Positions 21,370 to 31,389 of a stretch of DNA of 64,000 nucleotides are shown here, in pieces. The number at the start of each line of letters is the position of its first letter. Position 1 is the first letter of the stretch. Location: contig JALJCQ010000030.1 of the NCBI GenBank assembly GCA_023091665.1, forward strand, positions 932,501-996,500, read 5' to 3'. This DNA is from Pythium myriotylum. Its lineage: Eukaryota > Oomycota > Peronosporomycetes > Pythiales > Pythiaceae. The translations under genes were made by a program, and so were the position numbers. The notes under the pieces were generated by a model. The model saw only the letters and a program-made list of their open reading frames with translations. It was not told where the DNA came from and did no database searches.

Positions 21370-22432
21370 ATGAGCGATGATGGCGACAATGAAGCACGTT
21401 TGGAGCTGTTCAAAGACTTTGTCGATCGATATGAGATTGATCTCGAAGACCCCGTCGACACCGTCGGTGACATGGAGGATCTCGAAGAGCTAGATTTGTC
21501 AGACAAAGGGCTTACCGAGCTGCCGGCTGATCTTGGAAGTGTACTGCCGAAGAATATAAAGACCCTTGCGCTAGAGAAGAATTCGTTGACATCTCTCCCC
21601 GATTCGATTGGCGAGTTCCACCAGATCAACGAGCTGTACCTACGAGAGAACCAACTCGTCGCTCTGCCGTCGGGGATTAGTGGACTCGAAGAGTTAGAAA
21701 GCTTGTACTTAGAGGACAACAAACTCACCGCTGAAGGTATCCCCGACACCATTGCAGACCTCAGCAACCTTGCTGGACTGTGTTTTCATCGGAACTTGCT
21801 CGTGGTGAGTCCAAAATTCCTGCGAAACTGAATCACGCATAGAGCCGAGTTCTGACACACTTGTTGGTCAGTCTCTTCCGATCAGTATCTGTTCTCTCAT
21901 CAAGCTTGAAGAGCTGTATCTCAACGATAACGCGTTAGAGTCACTTCCAGATGAACTTGGGCATCTTGTAAACCTTAAAGAACTCGATATTCTAGGCAAC
22001 CGGCTACAGACGCTACCCAGCTCTTTCATCAATCTCACAAACCTTGAGATATTGCACGCCGAGAACAATCAGCTAGTCAAGCTACCCAAGGGGTTTGGTG
22101 GTCTCTCATCTCTCAAGAAAGTCTATTTGCAAAATAACCATCTGAGTAAGCTGCACTCGTCTGTGGGTCGCTGTGCAAAGCTGGAAGTCCTGAATGTTGA
22201 AGACAATGCCCTCAAGAAAGTCGCCAAACGAATTGGCGAATTACCGAAGCTCAAGCATTTGCTACTTGCAAACAATCAGATCACGGAACTACCTTTTAAC
22301 CCGCTCGAAAAGGCACCTGGGCTGCGACGTCTGACACTGACAGGAAATGCGTTGCCGCAAGAGACACTGGCACTAGAACATAAGGTCACGCTCAACCAAG
22401 TGAGTGAAGACGATGAAGGAGAAGACAACTAA
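21370..22432 (+). CDS. Leucine-rich repeat protein (SHOC2/PIRL-like)
   Basis: Two exons, 21370-21804 and 21872-22432, totalling 996 nt (331 aa), with a 67-bp GTGAGT...CAG intron that falls between repeats. An acidic N-terminus is followed by about ten 23-residue leucine-rich repeats of the LxxLxLxxNxLxxLPxxIxxL type, and an acidic tail (EDDEGEDN). There is no signal peptide, kinase or other domain, so it is probably a cytosolic protein-binding scaffold, as in SHOC2, ERBIN or plant PIRLs. The ATG at 21370 is preferred over the upstream open part of the frame because that part lacks an ATG. Confidence 0.85.
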
Positions 22433-22568
22433 AAGTGAAGGGGGAAATGGAGTAAAGATTACGGTGCGCAAACGTATATCGAAGAGCAGAGACGTGGACT
22501 TGTGCATCGAACAGGTTCAAGAATATATATTTGTATACTTACACTGTGGTATGATCGTACAATTTGGC

Positions 22569-23754
22569 CTATGAAAAGAACGCGTGCGTGTCGAGGTCAG
22601 TTTTCATGGGTGACGGTAGTGGTAATGGTGATGTGAGCGAGAATGGGTGGGTTGTGGACGAGTGCATCATGTCTATCGCGTTAGCAGAAGAGCTAGAGTG
22701 GGGATTGGGCGACAGCAGATTGTTCGGACCTCGAGCTGTCGAACCTTTTATCATCCGGGAGGTCCGTGACGTCGGGACAGTTGTCGCTCGCTGGTTTTTG
22801 CGGTTATCTGAAGAGGAGAGAAACGACAGGAATGCTGCATTGCCGCTTGCTTTGGCCATCATCTCTTTCTGTTGAGAGACCTGGACCCAGAGCTTGAATA
22901 CTCAACCCATGAGAGTGCAATTCAATAGCCTCCTTACCAGGAAGTTGAACGCCGTGATCTGCTCCTTGAGCTGCAGTTGCATCGTGTATGCACGGAAGAA
23001 CGCAGGATTTTGCTCTTCGAGTTTCTGCCACACGACAGCCGTAAACGAGGGATCTACCTTCGCTTGAACTTGGAGAGTAACCACTATATCGTTCTAAGTT
23101 GCGTGTGAATACACAGTTCAAGCACAATAACGGTAGCTATACTGTTCGTACCTTACTCAAATGCTGCTGGAGACACCGTTCAATTAGATTCTGGACGTGT
23201 AATATGTCATTCCACGAGAAAGTCTGAGTCTGGGAGGAGCGCTTCGTCCCCGTCGAGCAGGCTGGTTTCTTTGAGAAAGAAGGTGGCTTGGTAGAATCCA
23301 TCCTTTCAGGAGATTTGTGTTGTCCAGTGGTAAACATATTCATATGGGATGGCGAAGCGGACGTTGTCTCCACTTTGATATGGACCACAGGCGATGGTAG
23401 ACTAGCCGGTACTTCTGCGTCACGAACTTGGTCAGCCATCTCTTCCGATGGCCTGTCATTGCTGCCTTGATTGTCATCGTCTGCATCGCCTGGCAGGTGC
23501 GCCGTGGACTCGCCCGTGAGGTCTGCGTAGAGCTGGTCGTGCTGATTGCTCTCTGCGAGATCCTCAAACGACATATCAAACTCGCCCGGGTCGCCATGGA
23601 ACGTCTCGGTCAACTCCATCGCTGGCGCAATCTCGGTCTTTATCTCCACGGTCTCGCTGTGAGTCTCTCTGCTTGGCGACGACACGTGTGGCGTAGGAGA
23701 CGGCGACCTTCGTGGCTCCTGAGTCGGGCAGGACGCCGGCATCTCGGAGGCCAT
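22569..23754 (-). CDS. Protein with TIGR01589-like domain, known mainly from plants
   Basis: Three exons, 23754-23157, 23083-22938 and 22880-22569, total 1056 nt (351 aa), with GTAAGG donors and introns of 73 and 57 bp. The first 180 residues are acidic and Ser/Pro-rich. About 185-250 reads VQNLIERCLQQHL, then QAKVDPSFTAVVWQKLEEQNPAFFRAY and QLQLKEQITAFNFL. I recognise this as the short helical domain modelled as TIGR01589, described from Arabidopsis and rice. The C-terminal 100 residues are Ser-rich and disordered. The domain is split by both introns, which supports the splicing. Its biochemical role is unknown; the acidic/Ser-rich flanks suggest a nuclear or regulatory protein. Confidence 0.75.
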
Positions 23755-24500
23755 TGTGGGCGTTACCGGGGGTCGTAGACGACGTCGAAGACACGGATCC
23801 GCTCAGCAGAGCACGCCGCTTGTTCGTCGTCGCGTCTGCCGCTGCGTGGAGTCACAGGCCGCCGCGCCAAGCAGCCGCAACGTCCGACACTCCAGCGTTC
23901 GCAAATGGCTCCATTGGTTTCGGGCGAAAAGCCGCGAGCAGGACACACGAGTTGGGCGACCGGGTAGTCAGAATTGCTCTTTTTTCGAAATTTGGAAGCT
24001 TTCGAATAATCCTTTTTTACATTGCCATTTTTCATGATTACGTTTTGAATCATGTTTACGTCATGAACCCAAAAACGGGTAAACACCTTTTTTTACAAAA
24101 AAGGTGTTTACGGACGTCCTCTCCACAATATGATATGAATTTCAGGTTTTGCGCTCCTGATGAGTCAAGAAAAGCACCAAGACGACGAGGCGCTTGTCGC
24201 TGTGTATACGCAAAAATGCGAGCGGCTCACGGAGCTACGGGGATGGTTCGCGAGGAGAAATCGACATGAGGTGCACGATGACGCGCCTCCGGGCGTAAAT
24301 GGTGCAGCGCAGCAGCCGCAATCGCCCATCAAAGATCGTGTGGCTCTGCTTCGAATACTGCGTGCTTTATATAGCGTCGCTTTCTATCGCCATGGACTGA
24401 GTATGCGCTGCGAGGATCGGCGGCAATTTTAGATGACACGCTGCGGAGAGCGCGCCCTAGAACCGGTTGTACGACGCGGGAGATCCCGAGTCGAGGAATT
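23755..24500. other. Divergent promoter region with a hairpin
   Basis: This region separates the TIGR01589-like gene (-) and the LRR/C2 gene (+). A 90-aa ATG frame at 24160-24432 has no recognisable domain and is listed here rather than as a gene. A perfect 15-bp inverted repeat lies at 24079-24111. Confidence 0.4.
24079..24111. repeat. Perfect inverted repeat, 15-bp arms
   Basis: Arms 24079-24093 and 24097-24111 (GTAAACACCTTTTTT and its complement) flank a 3-bp loop. It lies in AT-rich DNA and could form a transcript hairpin. Confidence 0.9.
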
Positions 24501-27500
24501 ATGGACGACGAACGTGAGAGGGAGGGAGAGGGCGACGACGGTGCGCTCGAACTCAAGGGAGACGCTCTGAACGATGGCTTCAGCGACGTGGCAAGTGGAG
24601 CAGGGAGCCGCTTCTCGCTCAATAGTCGTTCGAGTCTATCGCCCCGTGCGAGCGTGAGGTGCCGGCAGCCTGCGACGGGGTCCCGAAGGCGAGGCCGCAG
24701 TGATGCAACGCATCTCCAGCATCCATACTCCCGCCCGCCAACGATTGGGTCGGCGTCTCCCGCGGACTCGCTGTCGTCGTCGTTGTGTCTGACAACGCCT
24801 GCACGGTCGACACGGTCAGCCTCAACAGCCGCGCCGTCCCTAGACCCGAGAGGAGACCAAGAACTGCTGATGCTGATGGACGTCGGGGAGCCAACGCAGC
24901 TCGAGTCGTTGGACCTCAGCCTCGCAAGCAGAAAGACGAAGAAGACACTCAAGAGTTTCCAGTCTTTGGAGGAGTTCTGTAACCTCACCGAACTGAACGT
25001 CGCGAACAACGCAATTGGGTCGCTCGATGGCTTGGACGCGTTTCCCCAGCTCACGATACTGTGCATATCGCGGAACCACCTCAAACGCATTGATTCTTCA
25101 CTGTTCGCGCTCGTCAACGTGCGCTCACTCGACCTATCGGGTAACTTTATCTCACATATACCGCGAGGGATCATTGCGCTTGAAGTGCTGGAGGTACTGA
25201 ACTTGTCGGGGAATAACCTTGGCGCACTCAAGGAGATTGATGTGCTGGGAAAGCTGGCGAATCTCCACACTTGTAATTTCATGGCAAATCCGTTCTGCAA
25301 GCTGCCAACATACAAAGACTACATTGTATCGAGGTTGCTCTCACTCGAGCACCTGGACGACTCTGCGATTAGTGACCACATGCGTGAGAAGAGTCGTAGG
25401 CGCTTCAGCGAAGAGATGTTTTCAAAGGACAAATTCTTGCGAGACGCAGGCATCGCTCATGCTACAGAACAGAGCAAACTTCGAGAGGCACAGCTGGCTT
25501 TGGAGGCTGAAAACACAAAGCTTCGAGACGAGCTTCAACTGAAGTCCAAGCTGCTACAGAACAAATCGAAAGCATGGTCTAGCGCCACGGAGCAACTATT
25601 GCAGCTGCAGCATGATCTCGCAATGATGAATCTGGATCGCCGTAACGGCCAGATGCCCTCGGTTGATTCTACAGGAAGTTCGAAGACTGGCGCAGATGAA
25701 GAGGACCCGAGGTCAAACCAACCGGAGCATCATTCCGATGAAGCTGATGACTCGCTTGACCCTGGCGCTCGTTCTTCTTCTCCTCGCTCTTTGAAGTCGC
25801 ACACTATAAGCGGACATAGGCGTTCTGATCACCAAGATATGCTTCATAAGGATTTGCCCCCAACGAGCAACCTACAGCTCGAAGTCCCTTCCCGTGCTCA
25901 TGGTGACGTAACTTCCACGAGCGTACTAGTCGACGCCGCTTGTTCACCTTTTGTTGAACGAGGTTCTCAAAATTTGCTCAGTAGAACTCCACGTGCCAGT
26001 AAGACTTCCTTGACACAAAGACAAACTCTCGGAAGACTACAAGCAGAAGTACCCATCGGTATGACGTCCCCGCAAGACTTTGCGATTCGACACCATCAAG
26101 TTCTTGTTCTCGATGGTGATTACGTGGAAGATGCCGGAGAAATTCAAAGCGGTTTGCGTGGCTCTCTGCGCTTCCCGACATTCGAAGACGAGAATGGATG
26201 CCCAGCATATGATGGACCTAACACAAACGTTGGAGGTTCAACGCGATCAACATCGACGGAACTAGCTTCCGCGAAGCAAATGGAATCGGTCCCACTTCAA
26301 TCTCCCAAAGCGACACGACTGTGGGAGCGCCAGCGATCTCAATTGACAAAAGAGATCTCCAAGTGTTCTCCGGTGAAATCACCAAGCCGATCCCAAGTGA
26401 ACAGTTTGGTTGAAAAGGAGAACCTTGTCCGGCAAATCCAGGCCCTTCAATCATGTAAGCAGTCCCTTCTTGGCGACATTGCAAGCGAGGAGCAGCTGCT
26501 TCACGACCTCAAGCAAGAAGCTTCAGGCTACACGAATCAGATCGAACATCTTGAGGACGATATGTTGGTACTGATAGGCACTGCTTCGCGCGGGGTGAAT
26601 TCGGCTACCTCATCTGTGCAACGCGAGGAAGAGACACTCCGTGCGAAGCTTGAGGTGCTTCGATCAAAGCTTCACTATGTAGAAGACAAAGAGCACGAAA
26701 TCGAAGCGACAATCATTCGCATGACAAAGCGTGTGCTTGAAGATGACCTTCAGTATTCCAGGGATCACGGTCGGTCGATGCCATTGACTCAAAGCAGCTG
26801 TGGACCATTTGACAAAGAGGTTTTTGCTCTGACCCATAGTCTCCAGATGGTAATTATCGAGAAAGAGGAGATTCACTCCGAAATGAGCCGACTCATGAAC
26901 TACCTGCAGAAAGTTCCGAATGGACAGTGTACAACTGTGTCAACCGGATTGTCTCCTGAAGCCCTGCTCTTGATTGATCAGCACGAGAAGGCCCAACTCA
27001 TCTCCTCTGACAACCAGTCTGTTTTCATTGAGAAACAAAAGCGAACCGATGAACTGAAGCTAAAGCTCCGAGTAGTGCACGACCGGATCAAGATCAAAGA
27101 AGACCAGATCGCCGCACTCGTCGTGGAACTCAAAGATGTAGAGAGCGAGCTCGCCTATATCAGCAATCTCATCCCAAGAAACTCCAGTGGCCATCGCAGA
27201 AGTCTGAGCCTGGACTCACTTTCTCCCTCTAATTATGATTCCACAGCTAGTATTGCCGAAGACATTGCATCTAGCATTCGCGATCATGACACAGCAGCAC
27301 GGAGTGCAGGCGGAGGTACGAGTCCACGAAAATCAGTGTCAACAGGCGCACTCGGTAGCGGCAGCGTGACAGCGTCGATTTCGTCGATGGTGGAAGCTGC
27401 GGCAGCCGATGTTAACACCCAGTTTGAAGAGAAGTTCAAGGAACTCTTCAGCCCAGAAGTCCTAGAGAAAATCAAAGAGGACATTCTCGACAAGCTATCT

Positions 27501-29582
27501 CGACAGATACCGAAATCCAAAACATACGGTTCTGTATCAAGCGAGGATCAGAATGACCTCCATGCGGCGATTGCAGTGGCGTTAGAGGTGCATATGAAGA
27601 AAGCTATGCACAGCTTTGAGGAACAGCGAAGTGATGAAATCGCCAAAGGGAGCATGCCAGTCATTCTATCAACATCACCCAAGAAACCTGGGCCAAAGCC
27701 TGATAGCGTAAGTATCACGTCTGTTTCAGTCGACTCCTCACGAAAAACGACGAAGCCAAGTGAGGAAGAGCGGGGACTTTGGGATGAAGTCGATGACTTC
27801 ATGCCTGTAGCTGACGCCTCGTACGCTTCAAAATACCGATACGCCAAGGAGCGGGATTCCGGTGTCACCTCAACAATCTCGAACTCGAAGTGCCCTCGCT
27901 CAGCAAGTCTTCAAAAGATACGGAAAGCGTGTGAACGTCTGTTAGAAGCGGAGTCCGAGTGCAGGATCGACACATTTTCAGGAATCGAAATCGATGCAAG
28001 TGGAAGGAAGAAAAGTGATCTCAAGGTTCTTGTCATGGGAGCTCGCGATCTCCCAACCTCCCACCTTAGAACGAAGAACCTGGATCCTTACGTTGCCCTT
28101 GAAATAGTGTACCCTGGCCATGTTTTGCCTCAAGCCACAGTTTCAAGTCTTCAAAACACAAGCTCCGTAGCGCTTACCCATCATCGCGGATTGTTTACCG
28201 ATGAGTCAAGCCATCTTCCAAATCAAGGTTTCCGAAGTCGAACAATCAAACAGAGCCTTTATCCGATTTGGGACGAGGAATTCGATTTCACACCAGTCCA
28301 CTCACTGAAGGGCTACCTTCGCTTGCGCGTTCTCAACGACCGAAAATTAAGCCGAGAGCAGCTCGTGGGAGAAGTGAAGATACCTCTTCGACTGCTGGTG
28401 AACCAGAAGAAGATGGTAGAAACGTTCGTTCTTAGAACTCCAATAACAGGATTCGACTGTGGGAACTCCCGGAGGGCATCTTTGTCTTCAAGAAGTGCCG
28501 GGGGGAGCAGCGGAACTATCCGGATTCAACTGCAGTTGACGTTTTCACGAATGGAAAAGTGCAAGCGATCTCTGGACGATTTAATGGCAAGACATCTGAA
28601 CGAGTACAGCAATCTCCCCGACTTCATTGAGCGAATACAAGATTACCAAGCTCGGCTGGCTGGACCTCCACCCGACCGAAATCCCGACCCCAATAGCGCT
28701 GATGGAGTGTCTGGTCACCCTGATCACAGCTCTTCAATACCATCATTTGAGTCGTGGAAAGCCCTACAAGCCCCGGATGCTGCTGAATGTTTGAATGAGT
28801 CGAAGTCTCACTGTGGAATAGATGGCTCGGGTAGCTTGGCCTCTCCTTCACTGACAGCCACTTCAGTTGTTGGGTCCGTCCATCAGGTCCCGAGTGGTTT
28901 GAGTTCTGAGCGTTGTGCAGCGCTTTGGTCAACTCCTTCGACGAAGCGAACACCAGAAGCACCGGTAGCTAGTGCCCATCAACCCTTTGGTAGTGGGTTT
29001 ACTGACCTCAATATGCAGGAGGCGCAGCCTGTTCAGAGCAAGAAGCCGTCAAGTCATACACCAAAATCAAGTTCAATGCTTGGAGCAGTCAGCAGGAAAA
29101 CGCAACCGCCAGCATCGGCTAAAGCTGCGATGGCACAACTACGGCAAATGGTTGAGACGAAAGTGCAAGGGACCAAGAGTCTACCGAACGCGAGCAAGAA
29201 CTTTTCCATCGCCAACAGTGATGGCACACGCAAGACCGTCGCGACTCCACCACCTTTTGTTCAACCAATCGACAATCCAGACTGTTTCGACGATTACAGC
29301 CCGTACCACCCCGACTTCCAGCTCCTGGATCCACTCGGGATGGAGAGTTTGACTTACGTGCCCCATGGTGTAAGTGTGCACAAAAGGTCAGCCAGCCACT
29401 CAACTGGGCTAACAACACGAAGAAGCGGGGAGAACCGAAGAACAGACCTGCGCATATTCAAAAGTCCAGGGTTTTCTCGTAGAGAACCGAGCGGCGGATT
29501 CCCTGAGCGGTTTATTGGGCTCGATACACAAACCAGCGAGCGAATCAAGAGGATCTTCGGGCGGATAGATACCCAAGGATAG
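24501..29582 (+). CDS. Large LRR / coiled-coil / C2-domain protein, centriolin-like
   Basis: A 1693-aa intronless gene from ATG 24501. Residues 1-125 are Ser/Arg-rich. About 130-285 holds leucine-rich repeats of the SDS22/LRR_9 kind ending in a cap motif (NPFCKLPTYKDYIVSRLLSL), as in centriolin and flagellar LRR proteins. Predicted coiled coils follow at about 313-390, 606-745 and 830-890. About 1170-1315 is a C2 domain (SDLKVLVMGARDLP ... NLDPYVALEI ... YPIWDEEFDF ... LVGEVKIPL). The remainder is low-complexity. LRR plus long coiled coils suggests a centrosomal, basal-body or ciliary scaffold and the C2 domain a membrane or calcium link; this is inference from architecture. Oomycetes have flagellated zoospores, so a basal-body role is plausible. 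Confidence 0.8.
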   Translation: MDDEREREGEGDDGALELKGDALNDGFSDVASGAGSRFSLNSRSSLSPRASVRCRQPATGSRRRGRSDATHLQHPYSRPPTIGSASPADSLSSSLCLTTPARSTRSASTAAPSLDPRGDQELLMLMDVGEPTQLESLDLSLASRKTKKTLKSFQSLEEFCNLTELNVANNAIGSLDGLDAFPQLTILCISRNHLKRIDSSLFALVNVRSLDLSGNFISHIPRGIIALEVLEVLNLSGNNLGALKEIDVLGKLANLHTCNFMANPFCKLPTYKDYIVSRLLSLEHLDDSAISDHMREKSRRRFSEEMFSKDKFLRDAGIAHATEQSKLREAQLALEAENTKLRDELQLKSKLLQNKSKAWSSATEQLLQLQHDLAMMNLDRRNGQMPSVDSTGSSKTGADEEDPRSNQPEHHSDEADDSLDPGARSSSPRSLKSHTISGHRRSDHQDMLHKDLPPTSNLQLEVPSRAHGDVTSTSVLVDAACSPFVERGSQNLLSRTPRASKTSLTQRQTLGRLQAEVPIGMTSPQDFAIRHHQVLVLDGDYVEDAGEIQSGLRGSLRFPTFEDENGCPAYDGPNTNVGGSTRSTSTELASAKQMESVPLQSPKATRLWERQRSQLTKEISKCSPVKSPSRSQVNSLVEKENLVRQIQALQSCKQSLLGDIASEEQLLHDLKQEASGYTNQIEHLEDDMLVLIGTASRGVNSATSSVQREEETLRAKLEVLRSKLHYVEDKEHEIEATIIRMTKRVLEDDLQYSRDHGRSMPLTQSSCGPFDKEVFALTHSLQMVIIEKEEIHSEMSRLMNYLQKVPNGQCTTVSTGLSPEALLLIDQHEKAQLISSDNQSVFIEKQKRTDELKLKLRVVHDRIKIKEDQIAALVVELKDVESELAYISNLIPRNSSGHRRSLSLDSLSPSNYDSTASIAEDIASSIRDHDTAARSAGGGTSPRKSVSTGALGSGSVTASISSMVEAAAADVNTQFEEKFKELFSPEVLEKIKEDILDKLSRQIPKSKTYGSVSSEDQNDLHAAIAVALEVHMKKAMHSFEEQRSDEIAKGSMPVILSTSPKKPGPKPDSVSITSVSVDSSRKTTKPSEEERGLWDEVDDFMPVADASYASKYRYAKERDSGVTSTISNSKCPRSASLQKIRKACERLLEAESECRIDTFSGIEIDASGRKKSDLKVLVMGARDLPTSHLRTKNLDPYVALEIVYPGHVLPQATVSSLQNTSSVALTHHRGLFTDESSHLPNQGFRSRTIKQSLYPIWDEEFDFTPVHSLKGYLRLRVLNDRKLSREQLVGEVKIPLRLLVNQKKMVETFVLRTPITGFDCGNSRRASLSSRSAGGSSGTIRIQLQLTFSRMEKCKRSLDDLMARHLNEYSNLPDFIERIQDYQARLAGPPPDRNPDPNSADGVSGHPDHSSSIPSFESWKALQAPDAAECLNESKSHCGIDGSGSLASPSLTATSVVGSVHQVPSGLSSERCAALWSTPSTKRTPEAPVASAHQPFGSGFTDLNMQEAQPVQSKKPSSHTPKSSSMLGAVSRKTQPPASAKAAMAQLRQMVETKVQGTKSLPNASKNFSIANSDGTRKTVATPPPFVQPIDNPDCFDDYSPYHPDFQLLDPLGMESLTYVPHGVSVHKRSASHSTGLTTRRSGENRRTDLRIFKSPGFSRREPSGGFPERFIGLDTQTSERIKRIFGRIDTQG

Positions 29583-29806
29583 CAGATCTCCTATCCGCTT
29601 CTCGGTTTAACGTCAACGTCGTGAGCACTGAGTGAGAGTAATAAATGGGGGTACTTCTCAAGACTCACAGAATTCTTCCATTGAATTATAATCGGCTCGA
29701 ACAAAAACTAAATTCAATTTTCTCCAAAACCGGTAACTATACCGTAGTAACCGGTAACCTCTCCTTGCCCATTGACCCCCACACGAGCATCAACACCCAC
29801 GCCACC
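29583..29806. other. Promoter region of TAF6
   Basis: AT-rich spacer between two plus-strand genes; no further feature is seen. Confidence 0.4.
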
Positions 29807-31290
29807 ATGAGCCTCCTCCGAGGCGAGACGCTGCGCGTCGTGGCGCAGAGCCTGGGCATCGAGGACCTCAGCGACGCGTGCGTGCGCGAGCTGCTGCCGG
29901 AGGTGGAGCTGCGGGTGCGCGAGGTGGTCCAGGACGCGCTCAAGTTCCAGCGCCACGCCAAGAAGCCTCTGCTCGCGACGGCCCACGTGAACCAGGCGCT
30001 GCAGGCGCGCCATCTCGAGGTGAGCTCTCCGCGTGTAGCATCTCGCGTTGTACGACTAAAGACCGTGCTTTCTAGCCCCTCTACGGCTTTGGCGCGCCGG
30101 GTGCAGCCAAGTACCGCCAGTGTGACGACCAGAAGACGCTCTTCTTCGTGGACGACGATGAGCTGGACGTGGCCGAGATCCTGAACGCGCCGCTACCGCA
30201 GATCCCCATGCAGCCCGTGCTGAATATCCACTGGCTCGCTGTGGATGGCGTGCAGCCGTTGATCCCCGAGAACGAGACGACCGAGGACGACTCGAACGTG
30301 CGCACCTCCATCAAGGACGAGGCCTTTGTTGGCCAGGTCGAGAGAAAACCCTTGGTGAAACACGTGCTCACGGAGGAGATGCAACTGTACTACACCAAAG
30401 TCACAGAGGCTGTCAAGAGTGGTGGTGACCACGAGCTGCAGCGTGCGGCCTTTGCGAGCCTCGCACGCGACCCAGGTATCCACCAACTGCTACCCTACTT
30501 TGCGCGGTTCATCTACGAAGAGGTCAAGCACAGCAACAACGATCTGCAGCTACTCTTTTCCCTTATGCGCGTCTGCCGCTGCCTGCTTGTAAACCAGAGT
30601 CTGCGGATTGAGCTTTACGTAAGTCGCGGGATCGGGTCCACGTTGTTGTTAGTGTAGACTGAGTGTTTCTCTCCCCTTTTAGCTCCATCAAATGCTGCCA
30701 GCTATCCTTACGTGCGTGCTCGGAAAGCAGCTCTGCGAAAACCCGGCAGACGACCACTGGGCATTACGCAAGTATGCCGCAAATCTCGTCGCCCAGATTT
30801 GCCAGCGGTACGGCGAGACGTACGAGAAGATCCAGGCGCGTGTGTCCAAGACCTTCCACCAAGCCATCACAGATCCATTGTGCCCGTTCCCCACGCAGTA
30901 TGGTGCGCTCTATGGGATGATGTACCTCGGTCCACTTGTGCTGGAAAACCTTCTGTTCCCAAACCTGGAGCAGTATTACAAGAGACTCGAGCCAGCGCTA
31001 GCTTCATCGAATCCAAACGTGGTGGAACGTCTAGAAGCTCAAAACTGTCTGGGGATTTTGGTGGTACGTAATTGCAGTGGTGGCTGATTACTTTTCAGGT
31101 TCTAACTATGTATTCGCATGGGCAGCACGCGTCTGGAACATACTTCACAATGACCAAAGATCACAGCTCATCGCCATCTGCGGCCGCACTGACCGACATC
31201 GTCGGCTTGTTGTACGACGCGTTTGGAGAAAGCCTCGTACCATACACAAGTCAGCATAGCAACGGTAGTATGCTCGAGATGTGTCTATGA
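29807..31290 (+). CDS. TAF6: TFIID subunit TAF6
   Basis: Four exons: 29807-30019, 30076-30618, 30683-31063, 31126-31290, totalling 1302 nt (433 aa). The start lies in a good context (CCACCATGAGC). Residues 1-70 form the histone fold (VVAQSLGIEDLSDACVRELLPEVE ... DALKFQRHAKKPLLATAHVNQAL), followed by the diagnostic PLYGF. About 180-420 match the C-terminal HEAT-repeat domain, with YYTKVTEAV, RDPGIHQLLPYF, DHWALRKYAANLVAQIC and GALYGMMYLGP. TAF6 pairs with TAF9 through the histone fold and scaffolds TFIID (and related SAGA modules). The third intron could be 35 or 62 bp; the longer form is preferred because it contains a TCTAAC branch site. The C-terminal Ser-rich part looks divergent. Confidence 0.92.
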
Positions 31291-31389
31291 TATAGACTGG
31301 ACCAGCTAGAGCGCTAATGCAAATGAGGATTATGGTGAGTTCAACTGACTGGATGTTTGGCAGTACAGACGCCGTACTCTTTCTTGCCT

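Noticed and set aside
24160..24432. 90-aa plus-strand frame
   Set aside because: Has an ATG but no domain, no splice support and lies in a divergent promoter; kept only as a note in the intergenic entry.
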